A DNA stretch of 38,335 nt. Source: Gammaproteobacteria bacterium. Its GTDB lineage: Bacteria > Pseudomonadota > Gammaproteobacteria > UWMA-0217. The translations under genes and the position numbers were made by a program. The notes beneath the pieces were generated by a model, which did no database searches, was not told where the DNA came from, and saw only the letters and a list, made by a program, of their open reading frames with translations. The stretch's first letter is position 1. Each line of letters starts with the position of its first letter. Below, piece after piece: positions 1 through 10,253 of the stretch. The DNA lies in NCBI GenBank assembly GCA_026981985.1, contig JALSHZ010000142.1:1-38335 (forward strand), read 5' to 3'.

Positions 1-49
1 TACGAGGGTCTTCTAACGGCGAAAAGTGTTCAATCAAGCAGGCGGTCAC
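1..49 (-). CDS. 5' end of an ISAs1-family transposase (partial)
   Basis: Reading leftwards from a GTG at 49, the 16 visible codons give VTACLIEHFSPLEDPR. The L-I-E-H-F-S-x-L-E-D-P-R pattern is typical of the N-terminus of ISAs1 (H-repeat associated) DDE transposases. An AGGAG ribosome-binding site lies about seven bases upstream (complement of 56-60). The gene runs off the window at base 1, so neither the catalytic residues nor the other IS end can be seen. The roughly 290 bases between this start and nrdB look more AT-rich than the rest of the window and should contain the IS terminus, which I could not define. The family call is recognition from a short stretch only. Confidence 0.6.
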   Translation of the reverse strand, partial: MTACLIEHFSPLEDPR

Positions 50-342
50 GGGAAACTCCTAATGTGGTTTCTCTGTATGATCTCATATCTTGCTGGTTTT
101 ATGGGAGTTTATATGCGCTCGCCCTGTTGCAGGAGCGAGTAAACAGCATATATTGGGCTGTTTCTTGGAACCTCGAAAAGGCTTCGAATTTTAGGGTGAA
201 CGATGAATATAGATCAAGGAGCCTCCTGAGTTCGAAAGCAACCTCTTTTGCCTTATTTTTGTACATATTTTCCACGGTGGGAGACTATCTGCATAACAAT
301 GCTATTGAAGTGTGGAATCGTATTTCGTTCGGAAAACCTCGG

Positions 343-1515
343 CTAATCCCAACTCAACCCCCCACCCGTCTGATATTCCGTCACCCGTGTTTCAAAGAAG
401 TTTTTCTCTTTGCGGATGTTGGCTTGTTCGTCGAGCCAGGTGAGGGTGCATTCGACGCCGGGGAAGGGTTCGTCGAGGTTGAGCTGGCGGGCGCGGCGGT
501 TGGCGACGAAGCGGAATTGGTTGATGTGGTCTTCGGCGCTGTAGCCGAGGATGGGGTCGCGCAGGATGTAGTTGGCGTAGTCGACTTCGGCGGCTTCGCA
601 TTCGTCCCACATGTCGCGGATGTCTTTCGGGTCGAGGGTGACGTCGTTTTCGAGGATGATCTGTTTGACGACGCGGATGCCGAAGGAGGCGTGCAGCACT
701 TCGTCGCGCATGATGTACTGGAATTGTTCGGCGGTGCCTTTCATCAGGCCGCGGCGTTGCAGTGAGAAGATGGGGCTGAAGCCGTTGTAGAACCAGCAGC
801 CTTCGAAGACGCCGGCGAAAAAGAGGTAGGAGAGGACGAAGTTGTTGAGTTCGTCGCGGTCGTTGAGGTCGATGTCGGGGCGCAGCACGGAGTTGAGGCG
901 GCGGTTGGCGATCTGGATTTTCTGGTTGATCTCGGGCACGACGCGGTAGCGGTTGTAGATTTCGCTCTGGTCGAGGCCGATGGTTTCGATGCAGTGCTGG
1001 TAGGTCCAGGTGTGCATGGCTTCTTCGAAGACCTGCCGCGCCTGGTAGATTTGCAGTTCGGGCGCGGTCATTTTTTCCATCACGGCCAGGCCGATATTGC
1101 GCATGGCGAGGATGTCGGAGGTGGTGAGGTACGACAGCACGTTTTCGTACACATGGCGTTCTTCAGTGGTGAGTTTGTGCTGATAGTCCTGCACGTCTTG
1201 CGCCATGTTGATGTCGAGCGGCGTCCAGTGGTTCTTGTTGGCGTTGAGAAAGAACTCCCAGGCCCAGGGGTAGCGGAATGGCGCCAGCTGGTTGACGTCG
1301 GTGAGGCCGTTGATGACGCGCTTGTCTTCGACGCGAACCGGGGGCTGGCCGAGCACGGGGGCGCCCGCGCTGTCGGCAAGCGGCGCGGTGGTGGGTTCGG
1401 GCTGGTTCAGCGCGTCCAGTGTCTGCTCGACCGTTTGGGGGTGAACGGTTTTTTCTTCTTCGACTTGGGTGGCGGGTTTGGTGTTGAGGCCCAGTGGGTC
1501 ATCCCAGTTCAGCAT
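343..1515 (-). CDS. nrdB: ribonucleoside-diphosphate reductase beta subunit (class Ia)
   Basis: This 390-residue protein is the radical-generating small subunit of ribonucleotide reductase. It houses the di-iron tyrosyl-radical cofactor and passes the radical to NrdA to make dNDPs. Visible ligand regions are LDINMAQDVQDY (Asp), EERHVYENVLSYLTTSD (Glu and His, with a Tyr in the LSYLTT position expected for the radical) and FEEAMHTWTYQH (Glu and His). The C-terminal tail ends GGGLSWD and is the part expected to dock on the alpha subunit. The gene lies 85 bases downstream of nrdA on the same strand and is probably cotranscribed. The first ~70 residues are a poorly conserved Pro/Thr-rich extension. 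Confidence 0.95.
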   Translation of the reverse strand: MLNWDDPLGLNTKPATQVEEEKTVHPQTVEQTLDALNQPEPTTAPLADSAGAPVLGQPPVRVEDKRVINGLTDVNQLAPFRYPWAWEFFLNANKNHWTPLDINMAQDVQDYQHKLTTEERHVYENVLSYLTTSDILAMRNIGLAVMEKMTAPELQIYQARQVFEEAMHTWTYQHCIETIGLDQSEIYNRYRVVPEINQKIQIANRRLNSVLRPDIDLNDRDELNNFVLSYLFFAGVFEGCWFYNGFSPIFSLQRRGLMKGTAEQFQYIMRDEVLHASFGIRVVKQIILENDVTLDPKDIRDMWDECEAAEVDYANYILRDPILGYSAEDHINQFRFVANRRARQLNLDEPFPGVECTLTWLDEQANIRKEKNFFETRVTEYQTGGGLSWD

Positions 1516-1600
1516 GGTGCTGTCTCCTTGATTCGCTAAGCGTTATCGCCCCGCCTGGCCTTGTTTGGGCCAGACTGGCGTCGCGTTGTCTTCTGTGGTG

Positions 1601-4471
<2,871 letters not shown>

Positions 4472-4528
4472 GAATCCTCCGTCAATACCTGTATGCGTCC
4501 GTGGTGTGGTATGTCTTCCTGATGGCGG

Positions 4529-4544
4529 ATACTATAGGATGTGT
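4529..4544 (-). promoter_or_regulatory. NrdR box 1
   Basis: ATACTATAGGATGTGT matches 12 of 16 positions of the NrdR-box consensus acaCwAtATaTwGtgt. It covers the -10 hexamer of the nrdAB promoter, the expected place for a repressor. It starts exactly 32 bases from box 2, about three helical turns, the spacing usual for tandem NrdR boxes. Confidence 0.7.
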
Positions 4545-4560
4545 TTCGAAGGCGCGTCAA
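4531..4560 (-). promoter_or_regulatory. sigma-70 promoter of nrdAB
   Basis: On the minus strand TTGACG (4560-4555) and TATAGT (4536-4531) are separated by 18 bases. Each matches five of six consensus positions. The expected start point is near 4524, leaving a leader of roughly 50 bases before the nrdA ATG. Confidence 0.7.
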
Positions 4561-4576
4561 GCACAACATCATGTGT
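4561..4576 (-). promoter_or_regulatory. NrdR box 2
   Basis: GCACAACATCATGTGT matches 12 of 16 positions of the NrdR consensus. It abuts the upstream edge of the -35 hexamer of the nrdAB promoter. With box 1 it brackets the promoter. Confidence 0.7.
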
Positions 4577-4605
4577 ATATCTCCTGTGTAAAACTGTGTA
4601 GATGC

Positions 4606-4614
4606 TGTGGATAA
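4606..4614 (-). promoter_or_regulatory. DnaA box upstream of nrdAB
   Basis: TGTGGATAA is the exact complement of the consensus DnaA box TTATCCACA. Two CTGTG motifs at 4584 and 4594 repeat at 10-11 base intervals beside it and may be weaker boxes. DnaA control of nrd genes is known in E. coli. Here it is inferred from the motif. Confidence 0.55.
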
Positions 4615-4641
4615 CTATCGCGAAAAGCAGCGGAATCCATG

Positions 4642-4647
4642 TATAAT
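4642..4647 (+). promoter_or_regulatory. candidate -10 element for the CBS-GGDEF/ROK operon
   Basis: A perfect TATAAT lies in the divergent region between nrdA and the plus-strand operon. No convincing -35 is seen at the right distance, and the leader would be about 110 bases long. Tentative. Confidence 0.3.
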
Positions 4648-4760
4648 CGCGGCCTTCGCAGACGTCGGCAGCGCCACATTGTCCCCGCCATTAGCACTAG
4701 CGGTGGGATGGCCGCAGCGTCGTGTCTTTTACTTCAAAATACAAGAATCAGGGGTTCTGA

Positions 4761-5780
4761 ATGTCTGATACCAAGCGCCGTCTGCCGTTTCTGTATGGTT
4801 ATGCGCAGCGGGTGGAGTCGCTTGTCGAAGATCGGATGAAGATCGACTTCGAGGCTAGCGCCGCGAGCTTGCGTGAGCTGTTCCTGCGCCATGAGGGTGT
4901 CGTGGCATTGCCGGTGACACAGCGGGAACGTCCGGTCGGTTGGGTGAGGCTGCACGATGTGATCGCAACGCCGATCGCTGGCGCCTCGGCAGGGGCGTTG
5001 ATGCGCCACGGCTGCGAGACGATCGACAGCAATGCCACGGTTGCAGACCTGCTGCGGGATCTCCGCGATGGCCGTATCGAGGTCACTGACGCGGGCCTGG
5101 TCGTCATCGACGAGAGTGGTTGTTACCTCGGGCGTATCGGTTTGGTCACGCTGCTGCGTTTCGTGGCCGGGATCAAGGCGTCGCCAGATGCCGGGAATGC
5201 GCATCTGCACAATCTGACGGGTGGCTTGCCGGGAAAGCCGGCATTGCTGGCGCGCACGCAGCAGTTGTTGCGGGAAAAGTCGCTGTTCGTTGGCGCCAGT
5301 CTGGATATACGCGGCTTCAATGCCTTCAATGATCGTTACGGCTATGCGCGCGGCGATGAGGTGATTCGTTTCGTCAGTGGCCTGCTGCGCCGCCATCTCG
5401 ATGCGGAACTCGATTTTGTGGCGTACCTCGGCGGCGACAACTTCACCGTGCTGTTGCGTAGCATGGACTGGTTCGAACGCTGCGAAGCCATTTTGCAGGA
5501 CTGTGAGGCGCAGGCGCCCGGTTTCTACGATGCTGATGATCGTCGCAACGGCGGGATCGAGCACTACAATCATCTGGGAGAGCGGATGTTCACGCCGATC
5601 TTCAGCCTCTCCATCGGCGTTACCCAGGTCGAGCCCGGCAAGTTTCGTGATCAGCACAGTCTGTTGAAGGCGGTGCGTGAACTCAAGGTTCGGGCCGCCA
5701 ATGGCGGGGGTAATGCCATTTTCGTCGAGGGGCTCAGTGGCCCGGCGATGGATGGCGTGTTTGGGATCGTCCATCACTGA
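4761..5780 (+). CDS. CBS-like plus degenerate GGDEF-domain signalling protein
   Basis: This is a 339-residue cytoplasmic protein. Residues ~35-140 look like a CBS-type pair (VALPVTQRERPVGWVRLHD and LVVIDESGCYLGRIG). After an LTGGLPGKPALL linker, residues ~170-320 form a GGDEF-like domain with FNDRYGYARGDEVIRF and the signature YLGGDNF (224-228). The acidic fourth residue of GGDEF, needed for metal and catalysis, is Asn here, so cyclase activity is doubtful; a c-di-GMP or nucleotide-sensing role is an inference. No EAL domain follows. The ATG at 4761 has a weak GGGG ribosome-binding site. The ROK kinase gene starts 16 bases downstream and is probably cotranscribed. Confidence 0.85.
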   Translation: MSDTKRRLPFLYGYAQRVESLVEDRMKIDFEASAASLRELFLRHEGVVALPVTQRERPVGWVRLHDVIATPIAGASAGALMRHGCETIDSNATVADLLRDLRDGRIEVTDAGLVVIDESGCYLGRIGLVTLLRFVAGIKASPDAGNAHLHNLTGGLPGKPALLARTQQLLREKSLFVGASLDIRGFNAFNDRYGYARGDEVIRFVSGLLRRHLDAELDFVAYLGGDNFTVLLRSMDWFERCEAILQDCEAQAPGFYDADDRRNGGIEHYNHLGERMFTPIFSLSIGVTQVEPGKFRDQHSLLKAVRELKVRAANGGGNAIFVEGLSGPAMDGVFGIVHH

Positions 5781-5796
5781 CATCCCGGAGCAGTCA

Positions 5797-6702
5797 GTGA
5801 TCCGTATCGGCATCGATCTCGGCGGCACCAAGACCGAAGTCATCGCCCTCGATGACGCTGGCGCCGAATTGCTGCGGCAGCGCCGGGCGACCCCGGCGGG
5901 TGACTACGCGGCAACGGTCCAGCAGCTTGCGGCGATGGTGCGCGAAACAGAGGCAGCTTTGGGCGAGCGCGGTAGTGTCGGCATCGGTGTGCCAGGGTCG
6001 ATATCGCCCGCCACTGGGTTGATGCGCAATGCCAATTCCACCTGCCTGAACGGTCAGCCACTGCAGCGTGATATCGAGGCGCTGCTCAGGCGCCCGGTGG
6101 CGATCAGTAACGATGCCAACTGCTTTGCCTTGTCCGAAGCGACTGATGGCGCCGGGGCCGGGGCTGCTTCAGTGATCGGCGTCATCATCGGTACTGGCAC
6201 CGGCGCGGGACTGGTGGTCGATGGCACGGTGATCGGTGGTCACAACGGCGTCGCCGGCGAGTGGGGGCACAATCCGCTGCCCTGGCCACAGCCCGAGGAG
6301 TATCCCGGCCCCGCTTGCTGGTGTGGTCACGATGGCTGCATCGAAACCTGGTTGAGCGGCCCGGGGTTTGCCCGTGATTTCGAACAAGCCACGGGGCAGC
6401 GCTTGACTGCCGAAAAGATTGTCGCTGCCGCCGAGTTGGGAGATGAGCCAGCGCAGCAGGCACTGCAACGCTACCAATCGCGGTTGGCCCGGGGCCTGGC
6501 GCACATCATCAATATCTTCGATCCGGAAGTGATCGTGCTCGGTGGCGGCATGTCCAACATCCAGACGCTCTATTCGACCGTACCGGATAACTGGGGTGAT
6601 CATGTCTTTTCCGACAGCGTGGCGACGCGGCTGCTGCCGCCGGTATACGGAGACTCCAGTGGTGTGCGCGGTGCCGCATGGCTGGGCGCAGCGGTAGTCT
6701 AG
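5797..6702 (+). CDS. ROK-family sugar kinase (fructokinase-like)
   Basis: This 301-residue ROK protein phosphorylates a free hexose with ATP; the exact sugar cannot be read. The phosphate-1 motif is IGIDLGGTKTEV at the N-terminus. It is followed by SNDANCFALSEA, the catalytic Asp region. The GHNGVAGEWGHNPLPW block and the zinc-binding CWCGHDGCIETWLSG are standard ROK signatures, and the adenosine motif is VIVLGGGMSN. No N-terminal helix-turn-helix is present, so it is a kinase rather than a repressor. The GTG at 5797 is chosen because it has a GGAG ribosome-binding site and directly precedes the first beta strand. Upstream ATGs in frame lie inside the preceding gene. Confidence 0.88.
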   Translation: MIRIGIDLGGTKTEVIALDDAGAELLRQRRATPAGDYAATVQQLAAMVRETEAALGERGSVGIGVPGSISPATGLMRNANSTCLNGQPLQRDIEALLRRPVAISNDANCFALSEATDGAGAGAASVIGVIIGTGTGAGLVVDGTVIGGHNGVAGEWGHNPLPWPQPEEYPGPACWCGHDGCIETWLSGPGFARDFEQATGQRLTAEKIVAAAELGDEPAQQALQRYQSRLARGLAHIINIFDPEVIVLGGGMSNIQTLYSTVPDNWGDHVFSDSVATRLLPPVYGDSSGVRGAAWLGAAVV

Positions 6703-6794
6703 TACGCATTTCTTAACACCCGGTGAGAACGCCAGGATTAGCGGAGCAGTCGAGGTGCACGATTTGAGCCTGCCGGCCGGAAAGACGCTACGTC

Positions 6795-7015
6795 GTCATC
6801 CTCGCAGGGAGGCGGGGATCCAGTTATAGGGATATTATGCCACTGGTGGTGGTAGCCCTCCCTGGCACTGGATTCCGGCGTCCTGCCGGAAAGACGGAGT
6901 ACGCTGTCATCCTCGCAGGGAGGCGGGGACCCAGATTATAGGGATGTATGCCACCGTCGGTGGTAGCCCTCCCTAGCATTGGATTCCGGCGTCCTGCCGG
7001 AAACACGGGGCTACC
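6795..7015. repeat. tandem intergenic repeat, two ~111-bp units
   Basis: The 364-base gap between the ROK gene and the next coding region holds no gene but two head-to-tail units with a 111-base period. They start at 6795 and 6906 with GTCATCCTCGCAGGGAGGCG. Each unit runs through GGTGGTAGCCCTCCCT to GGATTCCGGCGTCCTGCCGG, which contains the perfect palindrome TTCCGGC-gtcct-GCCGGAA. The ends resemble the dRS3-like GGCGGGGATCCAG / CTGGATTCC repeats known in proteobacterial genomes. A related ~50-base fragment lies at 26373-26420. The hairpins could act as transcript ends. Confidence 0.75.
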
Positions 7016-7066
7016 GATTCGGTACTCCCGGGACTGCCGACAACAGCAACTATCAGGACTCTGCCC

Positions 7067-7513
7067 ATGCAGCAAACGACGACTGACTCATCGGCCTATA
7101 TGCAGAAGTACAACGGCAAGATCGTGGCGTTGCGACATTGGCGCGATCTGGAGCAGTTTTGGCAGACCTTGCTGACTGCGGCGGATGACGGCTGGTACAT
7201 CTATGCAGTTGGTGAGCCGCCGCCGGATGCGCCGGTGTCACGCGACAAGCTGGCGGTTTTCGTGCGCGAGATCGATGCGCTGCTACGCCGAGACCATGAT
7301 GAGGAGTATTGCGGCATTGTCTATGTCGATGATCGTGACGATCCGGCCTTCGTGAAGATCTACGATCCGAACAACCTGGGATCGGTCTGCGGCTCCAGCG
7401 GCACGGTGACGCTACCCGGCTGGACTTTGTCGCGCGCGCAGCCGGTGGATTTGCAGGCGGCGTTTCCGCTACCCGCCAACCGCCGCCGCTGGTGGCAGCG
7501 ACTGTTCGGTTGA
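7067..7513 (+). CDS. hypothetical protein (unrecognised)
   Basis: A soluble 148-residue acidic protein without signal peptide or membrane segment. It reads as a compact alpha/beta domain: YNGKIVALRHWRDLEQFWQT, then DDGWYIYAVGEPPPD, then EEYCGIVYVDDRDDPAFVKI and YDPNNLGSVCGSSG. Its end is basic and aromatic (RRRWWQRLFG). I do not recognise the family and assign no function. The ATG at 7067 is the furthest upstream; Met12 is an alternative. The last 45 bases overlap the convergent REC-PAS-GGDEF-EAL gene tail to tail, so one reading of either tail may be unusual. Confidence 0.65.
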   Translation: MQQTTTDSSAYMQKYNGKIVALRHWRDLEQFWQTLLTAADDGWYIYAVGEPPPDAPVSRDKLAVFVREIDALLRRDHDEEYCGIVYVDDRDDPAFVKIYDPNNLGSVCGSSGTVTLPGWTLSRAQPVDLQAAFPLPANRRRWWQRLFG

Positions 7514-9655
7514 TGGCTGTTTCTGCTGGCCGGTGAATTCGAAGAACTCCAGCAGCTCTGTAGCCGGCAGGGGTTTGCTGATGAAATAGCCCTGGATCAA
7601 TGTGCAGCCCTGCTGGCTGAGAAACGCCAATTGCTCCCGGGTTTCGACGCCCTCGGCGACGGTCTCCAGTTTCAGGCTGTTGGCCAGTGAAATAATGGCG
7701 CGGACGATTGCCGCGTCGTTGTCGTCGTTCGCCACATCGCTGACAAACTGCCGGTCGATTTTGAGTACGTCGATTGGCAGCCGCTTCAGGTAGGCAAGCG
7801 ACGAGTAACCGGTGCCGAAATCGTCCACCGAGATCTTCATGCCCATCTTCTTCAGCTGCTTGAGTTTGACGATGGATTCCTCTGCATCACTCATGATCAG
7901 GCTTTCGGTCAACTCGATGTCGATCAGCTTGGGTGGTACGCCTTCGGCCGCCAGCAGGGTACTGACCGATTCTACGAAGTCTTCCTCGCGGAACTGGCGA
8001 CTGGAGATATTGACGGCGACGGGAATGGCGCGGTAACCCGCATCGATCGAGCTGCGCAGTTGGCGACAGGCCGAGCGCAATACCCACAGCCCAATGGGTA
8101 CGATCAGCCCGGTTTCCTCGGCCAGCGGAATGAACTCGGCCGGGCTCACCAAGCCTTCTTCGGGGTTCTCCCAGCGTACCAGTGCTTCTACCGCCAGCAG
8201 TTCGCCGCTGCGGGCATCGACCTGCGGCTGGAAATGTAGCACCAGTTCATTATTGTCGATGGCCCGGCGCAGACGGCTTTCAAGTTGCAGTTTGTGCAGT
8301 GCCTTGGCATTCATCTCGGCTTGGTAGAAGGCAAAGTTGTTCTTGCCACGCGCCTTGACGTGATACATCGCTGTATCGGCATTTTTCATCAAGGTGTCGA
8401 GATCATCGCCATCGTCGGGATAGATGGCGATGCCAATGCTGCCGGAGGGGAAAAACTCTTGCCCATCGAGTGACAGCGGTTGCTCGATATTGTCGAGGAT
8501 TCGCTGGGCGACGATGGCAGCGTCCTGAGGATGTTGCAGATCACCGGCGACGAGGATGAATTCGTCGCCGCCAACGCGTGCCAGGCAAGGGTCGCGGTTG
8601 GCATCATCGTCGAGCTGTGGTGGGGTGATCAGATCGGTATCGCGCAGCGATGACATGATGCGGCGGGATAGCTCTTGCAGGAATCGGTCACCTGCGTTGT
8701 GGCCAAGGGTGTCGTTGACGTGTTTGAAACGGTCGAGATCGAGATACAGCAGGGCTGCCTGATGGTGGCTGCGCGAGGCCCGTTTCAGTGTCAGCTCGGC
8801 CTGTTCACGAAACAATTGGCGGTTGGGTAACTTGGTGAGCGGGTCGTAATAAGCCAGGTGCCTGATCTTGTCTTCTGCGAGCTTGCGCTCGGTGATGTCC
8901 TGCAATGTCCCCGACAGATAGCAGACGACGCCGTTGTTGTCATAGTGGGGGAGCCCTTGCAATTGCGTATGGCGCCGCTTGCCATCCTTGCGCGTGATGC
9001 GAAGGTCGATATCGAGTTCCTTTCCCTGTTGCAGCGAGTCGGCCAGGGCCGCTTCGACCGCCCAGCGGTCGTCGGGGTGAATGTGCTTCAGGAAGTCGCC
9101 GAGTTCAAACGCGTCAAGGTGACGATCGAGGCCGAAGATGCGGAACAGCTCCTCGGAGCCATAGACTTTTTCCGTATCGGGGTAAAGCTCCCAGCTGCCG
9201 ATCCGTGCCAGCCGTTGGGCTTCCTCCAGGCGGCGCTCGCTTTCCTGCAGTGAACGCGCCGCCACCGTTGACTGGACGATAAACTGCAGATGGTGTTTGA
9301 GCAGCGTCCAGTTGATCGGTTTGGTAAGAAAGTCGGTGGCTCCGGCCTCGAACGCTTGCTGGATCGATTCGGTATCGTCAGAGGAGGTGACCATCAGCAC
9401 CGGGACGAACTGACCGCCTTCGAGCACCCGCAGTGCGCGGCAGGCGTCAAACCCGTTCATCACTGGCATTTCGATATCGAGAATGATGAGGTCGGGCATC
9501 TCCAGGCGCATCATCTCGACCGCCTGCTGACCATTTTCGGCTTCCGTGACATCGATCCGCATCGACATCAACGCTTTGCGCATCATGGTGCGAATGCTTG
9601 CCTGATCATCCACAACCAGCGCGTGGGTCTTGCCTCGTCGTCCGTTTCGTAACAT
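7469..9655 (-). CDS. response regulator with PAS, GGDEF and EAL domains
   Basis: A 728-residue c-di-GMP turnover protein. Residues ~10-125 are a receiver with acidic pocket VVDDQ, phospho-acceptor Asp60 (LIILDIEMPVMNG) and Lys112. A PAS domain covers ~150-258 (ends GTLQDITERKLAE). The GGDEF domain (~262-440) has intact RVGGDEF at 362-366. The EAL domain (~455-710) has all expected catalytic residues: E490AL, N549, E584, D611/D612 in DDFGTGYSS, K632, E668 and Q688. Both synthesis and breakdown are therefore possible. The RDTD inhibitory-site candidate (338-341) is separated from GGDEF by about 15 extra residues. No membrane segments. Any partner kinase is outside this locus. Confidence 0.93.
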   Translation of the reverse strand: MLRNGRRGKTHALVVDDQASIRTMMRKALMSMRIDVTEAENGQQAVEMMRLEMPDLIILDIEMPVMNGFDACRALRVLEGGQFVPVLMVTSSDDTESIQQAFEAGATDFLTKPINWTLLKHHLQFIVQSTVAARSLQESERRLEEAQRLARIGSWELYPDTEKVYGSEELFRIFGLDRHLDAFELGDFLKHIHPDDRWAVEAALADSLQQGKELDIDLRITRKDGKRRHTQLQGLPHYDNNGVVCYLSGTLQDITERKLAEDKIRHLAYYDPLTKLPNRQLFREQAELTLKRASRSHHQAALLYLDLDRFKHVNDTLGHNAGDRFLQELSRRIMSSLRDTDLITPPQLDDDANRDPCLARVGGDEFILVAGDLQHPQDAAIVAQRILDNIEQPLSLDGQEFFPSGSIGIAIYPDDGDDLDTLMKNADTAMYHVKARGKNNFAFYQAEMNAKALHKLQLESRLRRAIDNNELVLHFQPQVDARSGELLAVEALVRWENPEEGLVSPAEFIPLAEETGLIVPIGLWVLRSACRQLRSSIDAGYRAIPVAVNISSRQFREEDFVESVSTLLAAEGVPPKLIDIELTESLIMSDAEESIVKLKQLKKMGMKISVDDFGTGYSSLAYLKRLPIDVLKIDRQFVSDVANDDNDAAIVRAIISLANSLKLETVAEGVETREQLAFLSQQGCTLIQGYFISKPLPATELLEFFEFTGQQKQPSTEQSLPPAAAVGG

Positions 9656-9799
9656 GCCAAGCGTTTTTCATCCATGAAAGCTCTGGAACATATCGAAGAC
9701 ACAGCGGTGGTAACAGGAACAAATCCTCTTTGTCATGCAGGCAGGGGTGACTATGGTCGAGAGAACAGCACCATTCATCCTTCACCCGTGAGTGCGACC

Positions 9800-10246
9800 A
9801 TGAACAAGTCAGCAAAGAAAACGGCACCGAACGAGGTGCAGACCATTACCTCCCGTGAGGCCTGGGAGATTCTGCAAAATGACCCGTCTGCGATTTTCAT
9901 CGATGTGCGGGCGACACTGGAGTTCCTGATGATCGGTCATCCGGTGGGTGCCATTCATATCGCCTGGATGGATGAGCCGGACTGGGAACCCGATCCCCAC
10001 TTCGTCGCCAAGGTGCGTGAATTGATGCTGGGGCAGATTGCCTGTAGCAGTGGAGGTTGTCCGCCGCTGCTGCTGATCTGCCGCAGCGGCAACCGTTCAC
10101 TGGCGGCTGGCAAGCTGCTGGTCGAAGCCGGCATTCGCAACGTCTACAACGTGGGTGATGGCTTCGAAGGCCCGAGGGATGAGAACCACCATCGCAGCAC
10201 CGTGAGCGGGTGGCGCTTCGAAGGCTTGCCATGGGAGCAGTGCTGA
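9800..10246 (+). CDS. rhodanese-like sulfurtransferase
   Basis: A single rhodanese domain of about 148 residues. It has IFIDVRATLEFLMIGHPVGA at the start of the fold. The active-site loop LLICRSGNRSL has the cysteine that would carry the persulfide, and NVYNVGDGFEGP is the usual C-terminal element. It probably transfers sulfane sulfur; the acceptor is unknown. No signal peptide is seen. I chose the ATG at 9800 (MNKSAKK) because the 42 codons upstream in frame have no family character and would overlap the divergent gene's leader. The gene converges with thiE, 7 bases away; a link to thiamine sulfur supply is only a possibility. Confidence 0.85.
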   Translation: MNKSAKKTAPNEVQTITSREAWEILQNDPSAIFIDVRATLEFLMIGHPVGAIHIAWMDEPDWEPDPHFVAKVRELMLGQIACSSGGCPPLLLICRSGNRSLAAGKLLVEAGIRNVYNVGDGFEGPRDENHHRSTVSGWRFEGLPWEQC

Positions 10247-10253
10247 CAGGGCG

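Noticed and set aside
64-765. Plus-strand open frame of 233 codons at the left edge
   Set aside because: Two thirds of it is antisense to nrdB, and the translation is Val/Gly/Asp-rich shadow sequence. The minus strand carries the recognisable gene.
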